Shown here piece by piece: positions 9,304-17,418 of a stretch of 64,000 nt of DNA; within the stretch, counting starts at the first letter, position 1; every line of letters starts with the position of its first letter. Both the position numbers and the translations under genes were made by a program. Under the pieces are notes generated by a model. It saw nothing but the letters and a program-made list of their open reading frames with translations. It did no database searches and was not told the origin of the DNA. The DNA is from Anaerolineae bacterium (GTDB lineage: Bacteria > Chloroflexota > Anaerolineae > Aggregatilineales > Aggregatilineaceae). The stretch lies in contig JAHDLB010000012.1 in the NCBI GenBank assembly GCA_018432315.1, positions 177,403-241,402 of the forward strand, in the 5' to 3' direction.

Positions 9304-9332
9304 CGCCCAAAATATGTTATAATGCCAACAAA

Positions 9333-9377
9333 TTGTGTTTATTTTTCGTGTTGGTTTGTGTTAGAATACGCACAAAC
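9333..9377. promoter_or_regulatory. Candidate DeoR operator cluster upstream of the DeoR gene
   Basis: Three direct repeats TTGTGTT (9333), TCGTGTT (9346) and TTGTGTT (9356), the last within an inverted repeat GTTTGTG-N10-CACAAAC (9354-9377). GTTTGTGTTAGAATACGC here closely matches GTTTGTGTTCAGAATCGC at 10306-10323. Position, 30-75 bp ahead of the regulator start, fits autoregulation. Confidence 0.5.
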
Positions 9378-9380
9378 GCG

Positions 9381-10241
9381 TTAGCGCCGCACGGACGGCT
9401 TCACCAGGAAATCGATCCAGTTGCGCAGTTCGGCTTCGCGGATCTCCGGGTCGATGATGTCCGGCCCCACCGAGAACCGCTCGCGCAGGGCGGGATCGTC
9501 GGGATGAGCGGCCAGCGCGAACATATCATTCGCATAGGCTTGAACCGCGTCCACGTCGTCGAAGAAACCCTCTTTCACCAGCGGTTCGGCGCGCGCCTGG
9601 ATCAAACGGGCCATCTCGTAGAAGTTGTATTCCGGATGGTACTGGGTCGCCCAGAAGGTGCCCTTCTGATGTTTGACTTCAATCGCCTGCACGTGAGTAT
9701 GGTCGTTCACCGCCAGCAGAGTCGCGCCGGGGGGCAGCGTGACGACCTCGTCCAGGTGCATGATGAACCCGTCATAGACATCCGGCTTGCCGCGCAGCAG
9801 CAGCGACTCGCGCCCGGCGTCCGTGCGGCGGATGGTCCGCGCAATGCTCCACTCGCGCCCGCGCGGGTTTTTGCGGACCTCGCCGCCGGCGGCCACCGCC
9901 GCCATCTGGACGCCCCAGCAGCTTCCATAGCACGGCACGCCCGCCGCGAAGATCGCGCGCGACAGCTCGATCTGGCGGGTGACGCGCTCGTCATCGGTGT
10001 GATAGATGGTCAGGTCCGAGCCGGTCCAGACGTACCCATCATACGAGGTCAGGTTGGTGCCGGACGGCAGCGCCGTCCCCAGGTCGGCGATGAACAGCAC
10101 GTCGAGCGTGATGGAGGGAACGTAGCGGCGCAGAAAGTCGGCGTACATGTCGTGCGGATGGCCCACGTTGGCCGCGTCGAACCGCTCGCGGCTGGTCTTG
10201 GGGTAACCATTCAGAATAGCAATTTTCAAGTCGCTAACCAT
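9381..10241 (-). CDS. Class I glutamine amidotransferase domain protein (stand-alone)
   Basis: 286 residues. The triad of class I amidotransferases is visible: nucleophile Cys in CYGSCWGVQ and the His-Glu pair in QYHPEYN. The preceding strand DGYVWTGSDLTIY replaces the more usual DGLIISGG. It hydrolyses glutamine or a gamma-glutamyl amide; no synthetase domain is fused. Stand-alone members include GMP-synthase-like amidotransferases and gamma-glutamyl-GABA hydrolases of putrescine use. Start ATG with AAAGGGA 8 nt upstream. It is divergent from the aldehyde oxidoreductase/glutamine-synthetase-like operon (101 bp between start codons), which suggests a shared gamma-glutamyl pathway; this link is inference. 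Confidence 0.85.
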   Translation of the reverse strand: MVSDLKIAILNGYPKTSRERFDAANVGHPHDMYADFLRRYVPSITLDVLFIADLGTALPSGTNLTSYDGYVWTGSDLTIYHTDDERVTRQIELSRAIFAAGVPCYGSCWGVQMAAVAAGGEVRKNPRGREWSIARTIRRTDAGRESLLLRGKPDVYDGFIMHLDEVVTLPPGATLLAVNDHTHVQAIEVKHQKGTFWATQYHPEYNFYEMARLIQARAEPLVKEGFFDDVDAVQAYANDMFALAAHPDDPALRERFSVGPDIIDPEIREAELRNWIDFLVKPSVRR

Positions 10242-10286
10242 GCAGGCATCCCTTTCGTGAAAGAAAATGTTCCATTATGCTAATCC

Positions 10287-10323
10287 GAACAAAGAAAAGA
10301 TGCTAGTTTGTGTTCAGAATCGC
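10287..10323 (+). promoter_or_regulatory. Candidate operator upstream of the aldehyde oxidoreductase operon
   Basis: GAACAAA (10287-10293) faces TTTGTGTTC (10307-10315) as an imperfect inverted repeat; the segment GTTTGTGTTCAGAATCGC repeats the motif in front of the DeoR gene at 9354-9371 with two single-base offsets. Located 20-56 bp before the ATG at 10343, so well placed for control of that operon. Confidence 0.45.
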
Positions 10324-10342
10324 TCAAAAAGGAAGGCCAGCC

Positions 10343-12250
10343 ATGCCCTACGGTTATCACGGAAGAGTGTTACACGTCAATCTCAGCACCGGCGGCATCA
10401 CCGTCGAAGAGCCGGATGAGCGTTTCTACCGCCACTACATGGGCGGCAGCGCCATGGGGCTGTACTACCTGCTCAAGAACACGCCGCCCGGCACCGATCC
10501 GCTTGGCCCGGCGAACACGCTCGCGTTGATGGTCAGCCCGCTGACGGGCGTGCCGATCTCGGGCCAGAGCCGCATGACGGCGACCACGCGCTCGCCGCTG
10601 ACCAACATGGTGGGCGATTCGCAGTGCGGCGGGTTCTGGCCGGCGGAGTTCAAATTCACCGGCTTCGACGGCGTGGTCATCACGGGGCGCGCCGAAACGC
10701 CGGTCTACCTGTGGATTCACAATGGCGAGGCCGAGCTGCGCGACGCCCGGCACCTGTGGGGCAGGGATACGCACGACGTGCAGACCGCGCTCGAAGACGA
10801 ACTGGGCGACAAGCGCGTCGAGGTGCTGCAATGCGGCGTGGCAGGCGAAAACGGCGTGCGCTTCGCCGCCATGATCAACATGTCCAACCGGGCCAACGGG
10901 CGCACCGGCATGGGCGCGGTCATGGGCAGCAAAAACCTCAAGGCGGTGGTCGTGCGGGGCAAGCAGCGCCCCACCCTCGCGGACCCGGACGCCGTCAAAG
11001 CGCTGACCCGCTGGGGCGCGGACCGCGCGCCGGACGACATGGGGAGCATGACGCTGCTCGGCACCACGGCCCTGGTCCGGACGCAGCACAGCCGCGGTGG
11101 CCTGCCCACGTACAACTACGACAGCGGCGTGTTCGACGATCACGACGGCATCAGCGGGCAAACGATGCGCGAGACGATGCTCAAGGAAAACGACACGTGC
11201 TATGCCTGCGTGGTGCGCTGCAAGCGCGTGGTCGAGGTCACCGAGGGCCCGTATCGCGTCGACCCGGTCTACGGCGGCCCGGAATACGAAACGCTCGCCA
11301 CATTCGGCTCGTACTGCGGCGTGTCCGACCTGGCGGCGGTGGCCTACGCTAACCAGCTTTGCAACCAGTACGGGATGGACACGATTGCGTGCGGCGCCAC
11401 GATTGCGTGGGCGATGGACTGTTTCGAGCATGGCATCATCACGCTGGAGGATACGGGCGGCATCGCGCTCAACTACGGAGACGCCGCCGCCATGGTCCAG
11501 ATGGTGGAGATGATCGCCCGGCGCGAGGGATTCGGGGACGTGCTGGCCGATGGTTCGGCACAGGCCGCCCGCCGCTTCGGCCCAGAAGCCGAAGACCTGC
11601 TGCTGACGGTCAAGGGGTCCGAGATGCCCGCCCACATGCCCCAGGTCAAGCGCAGCCTCGCGCTGATCTACGCCGTGAACCCGTTCGGCGCCGATCACAT
11701 GTCCAGCGAGCACGACGGCAGCTACACCGAGTACAACCCGCGCATCGCCGAGCTAGGCCTGGTCGATCCCCAGCCGGCGACCGCCCTTAACCCGGAGAAG
11801 GTGCGCTACGCGTTCTATACCCAGTGCGCGTACAGCCTGCTGGACACGCTGAGCGTGTGCCAGTTCGTCTACGGGCCGGACTGGCAGCTTTTCAGCATGA
11901 GCCAGCTCACCGATCTGGTGCGCGCCGTGACCGGCTGGCCGGTGACGCTGTTCGAGCTGCAAAAGCTCGGCGAGCGCCGCCTCAACATGCTGCGCGCCTT
12001 CAACGCGCGTGAGGGCTACGGGCGCGACCAGGACACCATCCCCAAGAAGCTGACCAAGCCGCTGACCGGCGGCAAGAGCGATGGCATGTTCGTCACGGTC
12101 GAGGAAGTGGAGCGCGCCAAAGATACGTACTACGCGATGGCGGGCTGGGATGTCAGCACGGGGATGCCCCTGCGCGGCAAGCTCGAAGAGCTGGGAATCG
12201 GTTGGGTAGCGGACGAGCTGGAAGCCGCCCGCCTGCCGGAGAGCGTGTGA
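10343..12250 (+). CDS. Aldehyde:ferredoxin oxidoreductase family protein (tungsten/molybdopterin enzyme)
   Basis: 635 residues, normal for the AOR family. It oxidises aldehydes to acids, or the reverse, using a tungsten-bispterin cofactor and one 4Fe-4S cluster with ferredoxin as partner, in the cytoplasm. The cluster ligands are visible: Cys286, Cys289 and Cys293 in DTCYACVVRC and the fourth at Cys506 in DTLSVCQF. N-terminal domain marks are LHVNLSTGGI, YMGGSAMGLYYL and GRTGMGAVMGSKNLKAV (pterin-binding region). Start chosen at 10343 because AAGGAAGG lies 6 nt upstream; an in-frame codon 33 nt earlier has no such site. First gene of a three-gene operon (glutamine-synthetase-like ligase, SDR). 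AOR enzymes are mostly found in anaerobes or facultative organisms. Confidence 0.93.
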   Translation: MPYGYHGRVLHVNLSTGGITVEEPDERFYRHYMGGSAMGLYYLLKNTPPGTDPLGPANTLALMVSPLTGVPISGQSRMTATTRSPLTNMVGDSQCGGFWPAEFKFTGFDGVVITGRAETPVYLWIHNGEAELRDARHLWGRDTHDVQTALEDELGDKRVEVLQCGVAGENGVRFAAMINMSNRANGRTGMGAVMGSKNLKAVVVRGKQRPTLADPDAVKALTRWGADRAPDDMGSMTLLGTTALVRTQHSRGGLPTYNYDSGVFDDHDGISGQTMRETMLKENDTCYACVVRCKRVVEVTEGPYRVDPVYGGPEYETLATFGSYCGVSDLAAVAYANQLCNQYGMDTIACGATIAWAMDCFEHGIITLEDTGGIALNYGDAAAMVQMVEMIARREGFGDVLADGSAQAARRFGPEAEDLLLTVKGSEMPAHMPQVKRSLALIYAVNPFGADHMSSEHDGSYTEYNPRIAELGLVDPQPATALNPEKVRYAFYTQCAYSLLDTLSVCQFVYGPDWQLFSMSQLTDLVRAVTGWPVTLFELQKLGERRLNMLRAFNAREGYGRDQDTIPKKLTKPLTGGKSDGMFVTVEEVERAKDTYYAMAGWDVSTGMPLRGKLEELGIGWVADELEAARLPESV

Positions 12251-12251
12251 C

Positions 12252-13628
12252 GTGACCGGCCAACCACGCGGCATGCTGGACCGCGACACGCTGGCGGGCA
12301 TGGTCGAGGCAGGCGCGATCGACACGGTGCTGGTCGCCTTCCCCGACATGTACGGGCGCCTGCTCGGCAAGCGCTACGACGCCGCCTACTTTCTCGATGC
12401 CGCCGGGCACGGCCTGCACTTCTGCGACTACCTGCTGGCGTGTGACATGGAGATGAACCCGGTGCCAGGGTACCGGTTCACCAGTTGGGACCAGGGCTAC
12501 CAGGACGCCTGGGGCGATGTGGATTGGTCCACCCTGAGGCGCGCGTCCTGGCTGGACGGGTCGGCGCTGGTGCTGTGCGACATCCGGCGCGAAGGGTCCG
12601 GCGAGCCGGTCGCGATCGCGCCGCGCTCGGTGCTCAAGCGCCAGGTCGAACGGGCGCACGCGGCGGGCCTGCGCGCGATGGGCGCCTGCGAGCTGGAGTT
12701 CTTCGTCTTCAGCGACAGCTACGAAGCCGCGCGCGACAAGCACTATCACGACCTGCACACGTACGGCTCGTACATCGAAGACTACCACCTGTTCCAGGGC
12801 ACCAAGACCGAGGCCCTGTTGGGCGCGATACGGTCCCACCTGGGCCAGTCGGGTATCCCGGTCGAGTTCAGCAAGGGCGAATGGGGCGCGGGACAGGCGG
12901 AGATCAACATTCGCTACGCCGACGTCGACGTGATGGCGGACCGCACCGTGATCTTCAAGCAGATCGCCAAAGAGATCGCCTACCAGCAAGGGCTGGGCGT
13001 GACGTTCATGGCAAAATGGCACGAGGCCCACGCCGGAAGCAGCATGCACGTGCACTTCAGCCTGTGGGACGAAGCCGGGCAGCGCAATCACTTCGCGGCG
13101 GATGCGCCCGGCTCCGAGCCGGACGCGTTCCGCTGGGCGCTGGGCGGGATGCTGGCTCACGGGCGCGAGCTGGCGCTGTTCTTCGCGCCGACGGTCAACT
13201 CGTACAAACGGTTTCGGGCGGCCTCGTTCGCGCCAACCGCCCTGGCCTGGGGATACGACAACCGCACGGCAGGCTTTCGCGTGGTGGGGCGCGGTTCGTC
13301 GCTGCGCATCGAGTGCCGCATTCCCGGCGCCGACGCCAACCCATACCTGGCGCAGGCGGCCATGCTCGCGGCGGCGCTCGACGGAATCGAGCGCCAGATC
13401 GAGCCGCCGCCCGCGTTGAGCGGGGACGCCTACCACGACAGGGCCATTCCCCGCATTCCGCAATCGCTGCCCGAAGCGATCGCCGAGTTCGAGAATAGCG
13501 ATCTGGCGCGCACGGCATTTGGCGACGCCGTCGTCGAGCACTACCTGCACTTCGCCCGAACCGAGCAGCGCGCGTTCGATGCCGCGGTCACCTGCTGGGA
13601 ACGCCAGCGTTATTTTGAGCGTATTTGA
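12252..13628 (+). CDS. Glutamine synthetase family protein (gamma-glutamyl-amine ligase-like)
   Basis: 458 residues, similar to the GS III/PuuA-type branch rather than housekeeping GlnA. Catalytic-domain marks: GACELEFFVF (metal Glu), GEWGAGQAEINIRY (metal Glu pair), HVHFSLWD (His, Asp), NSYKRF (usual NSYKRL) and RIECRIPGADANPYL (Arg and Glu site). Such enzymes ligate glutamate to ammonia or to an amine, forming gamma-glutamyl amides at the cost of ATP. GTG start with GGAGAG 7 nt upstream, 1 bp after the previous stop; an ATG at 12273 is an alternative. The neighbours, an aldehyde oxidoreductase and a glutamine amidotransferase, fit a gamma-glutamylated amine degradation route, but the amine is not known. 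Confidence 0.88.
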   Translation: MTGQPRGMLDRDTLAGMVEAGAIDTVLVAFPDMYGRLLGKRYDAAYFLDAAGHGLHFCDYLLACDMEMNPVPGYRFTSWDQGYQDAWGDVDWSTLRRASWLDGSALVLCDIRREGSGEPVAIAPRSVLKRQVERAHAAGLRAMGACELEFFVFSDSYEAARDKHYHDLHTYGSYIEDYHLFQGTKTEALLGAIRSHLGQSGIPVEFSKGEWGAGQAEINIRYADVDVMADRTVIFKQIAKEIAYQQGLGVTFMAKWHEAHAGSSMHVHFSLWDEAGQRNHFAADAPGSEPDAFRWALGGMLAHGRELALFFAPTVNSYKRFRAASFAPTALAWGYDNRTAGFRVVGRGSSLRIECRIPGADANPYLAQAAMLAAALDGIERQIEPPPALSGDAYHDRAIPRIPQSLPEAIAEFENSDLARTAFGDAVVEHYLHFARTEQRAFDAAVTCWERQRYFERI

Positions 13629-13648
13629 CTTTTTCGGAGGACATTCTG

Positions 13649-14413
13649 ATGCGACTGGAAAACAAAGTAGTTCTCATCACCGGCGCGGGCAGCGGCATGG
13701 GGCGCGAAGTCGCGCTGCTGTTTGCCAAGGAGGGCGCGCGGCTCATCCTCAACGACTACGTGGCCGAAGCGGTCGAGGAGACGGCCCACCTGGTCGCCCA
13801 GGACGGCGGCGAGGCGATCGCCATCCAGGGTGACGTGTCCGCCGAGGCGGACGTCGAGAAGACGGTCAAGGCCGGCGTCGACAGGTTCGGCAAGCTCGAC
13901 ACCCTGTACAACAACGCCGGGATTATGCCGGACGAAGACGTCTCGGTGACGACCATGGACCCGGACCTGTGGCGGCGCATCCTGGACGTGAACCTGCAGG
14001 GCGTCGCGCTGTGCTGCAAGTACGGCATTCCGCGCATCATCGAGGCGGGCGGCGGCGCCGTGGTGAACGTGGCCTCGTTCGTGGCGCTGGTCGGCTGCTC
14101 GGTTCCGCAGGACGCGTACACGTCCAGCAAGGGCGCCGTGATCGCCCTCACCCAATCGCTGGCCGTGCAGTTCGGCCCGAAGGGCGTGCGATCCAACGCG
14201 ATCTGTCCCGGCCCGATCATCACGCCGCTGATGGAAACGCTGTTCGCGACGGAAGAGGCCAAGATGCTGCGGCTGCGGCGCATCCCGATGGGGCGCTTCG
14301 GCCAACCGCACGACGTCGCGTATGCCGCGTTGTACCTGGCGTCGGACGAGGCCGCGTGGGTCAACGGCGTCAGCCTGGTAGTCGATGGCGGGATCACGGT
14401 AAACTATTTCTAG
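13649..14413 (+). CDS. SDR family oxidoreductase
   Basis: 254-residue classical short-chain dehydrogenase. Cofactor loop ITGAGSGMG (residues ~10-18), structural NNAG, catalytic Ser region NVASFVALVG and YTSSKGAV (Tyr-x3-Lys). It ends with the common VNGVSLVVDGG C-terminal motif. Acidic residue after the second strand (LILNDYVAEA) suggests NAD rather than NADP. GGAGG at 13636-13640 sets the start at 13649 rather than the in-frame codon at 13625. Third gene of the AOR operon, probably interconverting an alcohol and a carbonyl in the same pathway. Confidence 0.92.
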   Translation: MRLENKVVLITGAGSGMGREVALLFAKEGARLILNDYVAEAVEETAHLVAQDGGEAIAIQGDVSAEADVEKTVKAGVDRFGKLDTLYNNAGIMPDEDVSVTTMDPDLWRRILDVNLQGVALCCKYGIPRIIEAGGGAVVNVASFVALVGCSVPQDAYTSSKGAVIALTQSLAVQFGPKGVRSNAICPGPIITPLMETLFATEEAKMLRLRRIPMGRFGQPHDVAYAALYLASDEAAWVNGVSLVVDGGITVNYF

Positions 14414-14463
14414 CGGATCTCGTGCGGATGTTTGTTTGCGGACATGGATTCTGTTGATCCGTG

Positions 14464-14493
14464 TTGGCACCATAACGTTTTTTATCATACAAT
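14464..14493 (+). promoter_or_regulatory. Sigma70-like promoter for the sugar ABC importer operon
   Basis: TTGGCA (14464-14469), 18-bp spacer, TACAAT (14488-14493): 5/6 matches to both consensus boxes. It lies in the 354-bp gap ahead of the binding-protein gene and predicts a leader of about 270 nt. Confidence 0.55.
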
Positions 14494-14767
14494 GGCAGCA
14501 GGGTGGTATGACACGCCAAGAGTCAAGGCTGAGATCCACACATCAAGGCTACTCGCTGTCATTGTTTGATGTCCCATTCAGCGAGCCGAAAGGAGGAGTC
14601 ATCGTCGGGGTAATCGGTTAACAGAGTTTTGCGGTCCCATTGGATTCTCTTTACTACCATTTTGGCGCGTCTTTACCATTCAGGGCTACAGTCGTCCCAC
14701 CTGTTGAGGCGACACCGTCCAAGAGGTAACACGCAACCGGCTTACTTTCACAAGAGAGGCAAAAAAA
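14494..14767 (+). other. Long untranslated leader ahead of the sugar importer
   Basis: About 270 nt with no supported gene. It contains a strong Shine-Dalgarno-like AAAGGAGG near 14590 that is not followed by a usable start codon, and several short T-rich tracts. A short open frame at 14436-14621 crosses the promoter and lacks coding character. GAGAGG 9-14 nt before 14768 is the likely ribosome site of the binding-protein gene. No riboswitch class is recognised. Confidence 0.4.
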
Positions 14768-16120
14768 ATGAAAAAACTCGTTCTCGTGTCAATCGTGCTC
14801 GTGATGATGCTCGCGCTGGCGGTGCCGATGTCGTCCACCGGCGCGCAGGACAAAATTCCGATCGACGTCTGGATCTCCTTCCAGGACTATCGCCTGGACT
14901 GGGCGCAGAACGTTGCTGCCGAGTTCAACGCGGTGTATCCGCAGTACGAAGTCAATATCACCGGCGGCTACAGCTACGAGACTATGTTCGCTCAGGTCGC
15001 CGTGGCTGCCGAGCAGGGCCAGCTCCCCGCGGTCGTGCACTACTTCGAGGCCGCGACCCAGGACGCGCGCGACAGCGGGCTGTTCAAGCCGATCGCTGAA
15101 GCGCTGGACGGTCGTACCGAGATCAATGGTCTGCCGGTCGATCTGGATGACTACGTGGACCCGGTGATCGCCTACTACACGCTCGACGGTGAGTTCACCT
15201 CGATGCCGTGGAACACCTCCTCGGCGATCATGTTCTCGAACATGCGCTACCTGAACGCCGCGGGTTGGGACGCGCCGCCGGCGACCTGGAACGAAGTGGA
15301 TGCCGCCTGCGAAGCGGTCATGGCGCTGGACGATGCTCCGGAATACTGCTGGACGTTCCCGAACCACGGCTGGTTCTTCGAGCAGTGGCTGGCCCAGCAG
15401 GACGCGCTGTACGTGAACAACGGCAATGGCCGCGAAGATCGCGCGACCGAGGTGGCGTTCAACAGCGAAGCTGGCGTCGCTATCCTGCAATGGCTGAGTG
15501 ACCAATACGACAAGGGTTACCTGTACTACAGCGGCGCGCAGGGCGGCGAGTCCTGGTCGACCGTTGACCAGGCTTACTCGACCCAGCAGGTCGCCATGGC
15601 CGTCTACAGCAGCTCGGACACGACCCTCTACACCGAGATGGGTGAAGAAGGCGGCTTCGAGACTATCGCCTCGTTCATGCCCTACAACGACGAGACCGGC
15701 TGGACCGGCAACCTGATCGGCGGCGCGACGCTGTGGCTGGTCGATGGCCTCGATCCTGAAGTCGAAGACGGCGCGCTGACCTTCCTGCTGTACTTCACCA
15801 ACACCGAATACGCCGCCGACTGGCACAAGGTCACCGGCTACATCGCCATTCGCCACAGCTCGAACGAGCTGCTGGAGGCCGAAGGCTATTTCGCCGAGAA
15901 CCCGAACCAGACGGTAGCTGCCGATCAGCTCGACCAGAGCACGATCACGCCCGCGACGAGCGGCGCCCTGGTGGGTGGCTTCCCGTCGATCCGCAATGAG
16001 GTCACCGCCGCGATCGACCGCGTGCTGCTGACCGACGAAGACCCGGCAGCCGTTCTCGATGCAGCAGCCGAGGCGTCGAACACGATCATCGAGGAATACA
16101 ATCTGCTGAACGCGCCGTAA
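14768..16120 (+). CDS. Sugar ABC transporter substrate-binding protein (family 1)
   Basis: 450 residues. Sec signal peptide MKKLVLVSIVLVMMLALAVP followed by SSTGAQD, with likely cleavage after GA; no lipobox Cys. The mature part reads as a family 1 extracellular solute-binding protein of the MalE/UgpB type: WAQNVAAEFNAVYPQYEV, then FTSMPWNTSSAIMFSNMRYL and WNEVDAACEAV. These proteins bind mono- or oligosaccharides or glycerol-3-phosphate outside the membrane. First gene of an operon with two MalF/MalG-type permeases; no ATPase gene is present, so a shared ATPase encoded elsewhere is implied. Substrate not known. Confidence 0.9.
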   Translation: MKKLVLVSIVLVMMLALAVPMSSTGAQDKIPIDVWISFQDYRLDWAQNVAAEFNAVYPQYEVNITGGYSYETMFAQVAVAAEQGQLPAVVHYFEAATQDARDSGLFKPIAEALDGRTEINGLPVDLDDYVDPVIAYYTLDGEFTSMPWNTSSAIMFSNMRYLNAAGWDAPPATWNEVDAACEAVMALDDAPEYCWTFPNHGWFFEQWLAQQDALYVNNGNGREDRATEVAFNSEAGVAILQWLSDQYDKGYLYYSGAQGGESWSTVDQAYSTQQVAMAVYSSSDTTLYTEMGEEGGFETIASFMPYNDETGWTGNLIGGATLWLVDGLDPEVEDGALTFLLYFTNTEYAADWHKVTGYIAIRHSSNELLEAEGYFAENPNQTVAADQLDQSTITPATSGALVGGFPSIRNEVTAAIDRVLLTDEDPAAVLDAAAEASNTIIEEYNLLNAP

Positions 16121-16146
16121 CCCGACGCATTCAAAATAGTGATGAC

Positions 16147-16172
16147 GAGGGGCGACGCGTGCGTCGCCCCTC
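16147..16172 (+). terminator. Stem-loop between the binding-protein and permease genes
   Basis: GAGGGGCGACGC / GCGTCGCCCCTC, a perfect 12-bp inverted repeat with almost no loop (in practice ~10 bp plus a small loop), 26 nt after the stop. No T-run follows directly, so it more likely attenuates or protects mRNA, letting the binding protein be made in excess of the permeases. Confidence 0.55.
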
Positions 16173-16211
16173 TGATCGGGTTTCTCTCTTCAAGTAGAAA
16201 GAAAAGTGATT

Positions 16212-17414
16212 ATGATCGTCTCTCCAGTGATCTTGCTGCTGGCAGGCGCCGCAATTGGAGCAGCCATCCTGGGGTTTGTGTTCCAGCGCGCGGGAGGACG
16301 GGCGCTGATCGGGCTGGCTCTTGGCGCAGTCGCCGGCGGGTTTGGCTCGGCGCTGTTCATGATTCCGCTGGATTACTGCACCTTCGAGGCCGAACGCGAA
16401 TCGCTCGATGCGACGTTCGGTTTCATCCTGGTCGGCGCCGGCATCGCTCTGGTGGTCACGCCGGTTAGCTGGCTGGCCGGAAAACTGCTGCGAGGCGAAG
16501 GCCTGGTCTCCTCGACCGGACAGCCCACGCAGGGAACGTTCAAACACTGGTGGATTGCCCTGCCCTTGCTCCTCCCCACGCTCACGATCCTGGCGGTGTT
16601 CCTGTACTATCCCTCGCTCGAAACGCTGCGGCTTTCGACGATGCTGTCGCGGCTGGGTGCCCGGCGCGAAGTCTTCATTTGCGTGGATAACTTCACGCGG
16701 CTCGCGCAGGACCAGGAATACTGGGATATCGTCGGTCGCACGATATACATCTCATTCTTCATCGTCGTGCTGAGCATGGGCCTATCGCTGCTAATCGCCA
16801 CGATGGCCTATCTCCCTATCCGCGGCGCGTCGATCTACCGGATTCTGCTGGTCTGGCCGTATGCCATGTCCCCCGCCGTCGCGGGCATCATCTTCCTGCT
16901 GATGTTCAACCCGTCGGGAGGGATGTTCAACTACCTGTCCGGCAACTGGTTCGGCTTCAAGCTGGGGTGGCTCAACGATCCGAAAGTAGCTCCCTGGACG
17001 ATCATCATCGCCAGCGTGTGGAAGTCGATGGGATTCAACATCCTGTTCTACATCGCCGGGCTGCAAAACGTGCCCAAAGACCTGATCGAAGCGGGAGCCA
17101 TCGACGGCGCGGGGGTTGTCCGGCGCTTCTGGCACATCGTCTGGCCGCTCCTGTCGCCAACGACGTTCTTCCTGATCGTCACGAATGTGACCTACGCCTT
17201 CTTCGAGACCTACGCGACGATCGACTACCTGACTCCTGGCGGCGGTCCGCTCCAGTCCACCACGACCATGATGTACCGGGTCATTCAAATGGGCGTCTAC
17301 AACAACGACATGGGCAAAGCTGCCGCCCAGTCCATCGTGTTGTTCATGATGGTCATTGGCCTGACCCTGGTGCTGTTCCGGACCGGTGGGCGCCAGGTGA
17401 CCTACGGAGTGTGA
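16212..17414 (+). CDS. Sugar ABC transporter permease, MalF/UgpA type, with extra N-terminal helices
   Basis: 400 residues, about 100 longer than typical UgpA/LacF permeases. The extension (residues 1-~110) has three extra hydrophobic segments, recalling the longer N-terminus of MalF. The core starts near KHWWIALPLLLPTL and carries the EAA coupling motif as EAGAIDGAGVVRRFWHIVWP. The end TGGRQVTYGV closes the last helix. Start chosen at ATG 16212; an in-frame GTG at 16206 is equally possible because the ribosome site (AGAAAG/AAAAG) is weak. It precedes the second permease by 4 bp and forms the sugar channel with it. Confidence 0.88.
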   Translation: MIVSPVILLLAGAAIGAAILGFVFQRAGGRALIGLALGAVAGGFGSALFMIPLDYCTFEAERESLDATFGFILVGAGIALVVTPVSWLAGKLLRGEGLVSSTGQPTQGTFKHWWIALPLLLPTLTILAVFLYYPSLETLRLSTMLSRLGARREVFICVDNFTRLAQDQEYWDIVGRTIYISFFIVVLSMGLSLLIATMAYLPIRGASIYRILLVWPYAMSPAVAGIIFLLMFNPSGGMFNYLSGNWFGFKLGWLNDPKVAPWTIIIASVWKSMGFNILFYIAGLQNVPKDLIEAGAIDGAGVVRRFWHIVWPLLSPTTFFLIVTNVTYAFFETYATIDYLTPGGGPLQSTTTMMYRVIQMGVYNNDMGKAAAQSIVLFMMVIGLTLVLFRTGGRQVTYGV

Positions 17415-17418
17415 GACT

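Noticed and set aside
14436..14621. A 61-codon frame in the sugar-importer leader
   Set aside because: It overlaps the likely promoter, has no ribosome site and shows no protein-like pattern.
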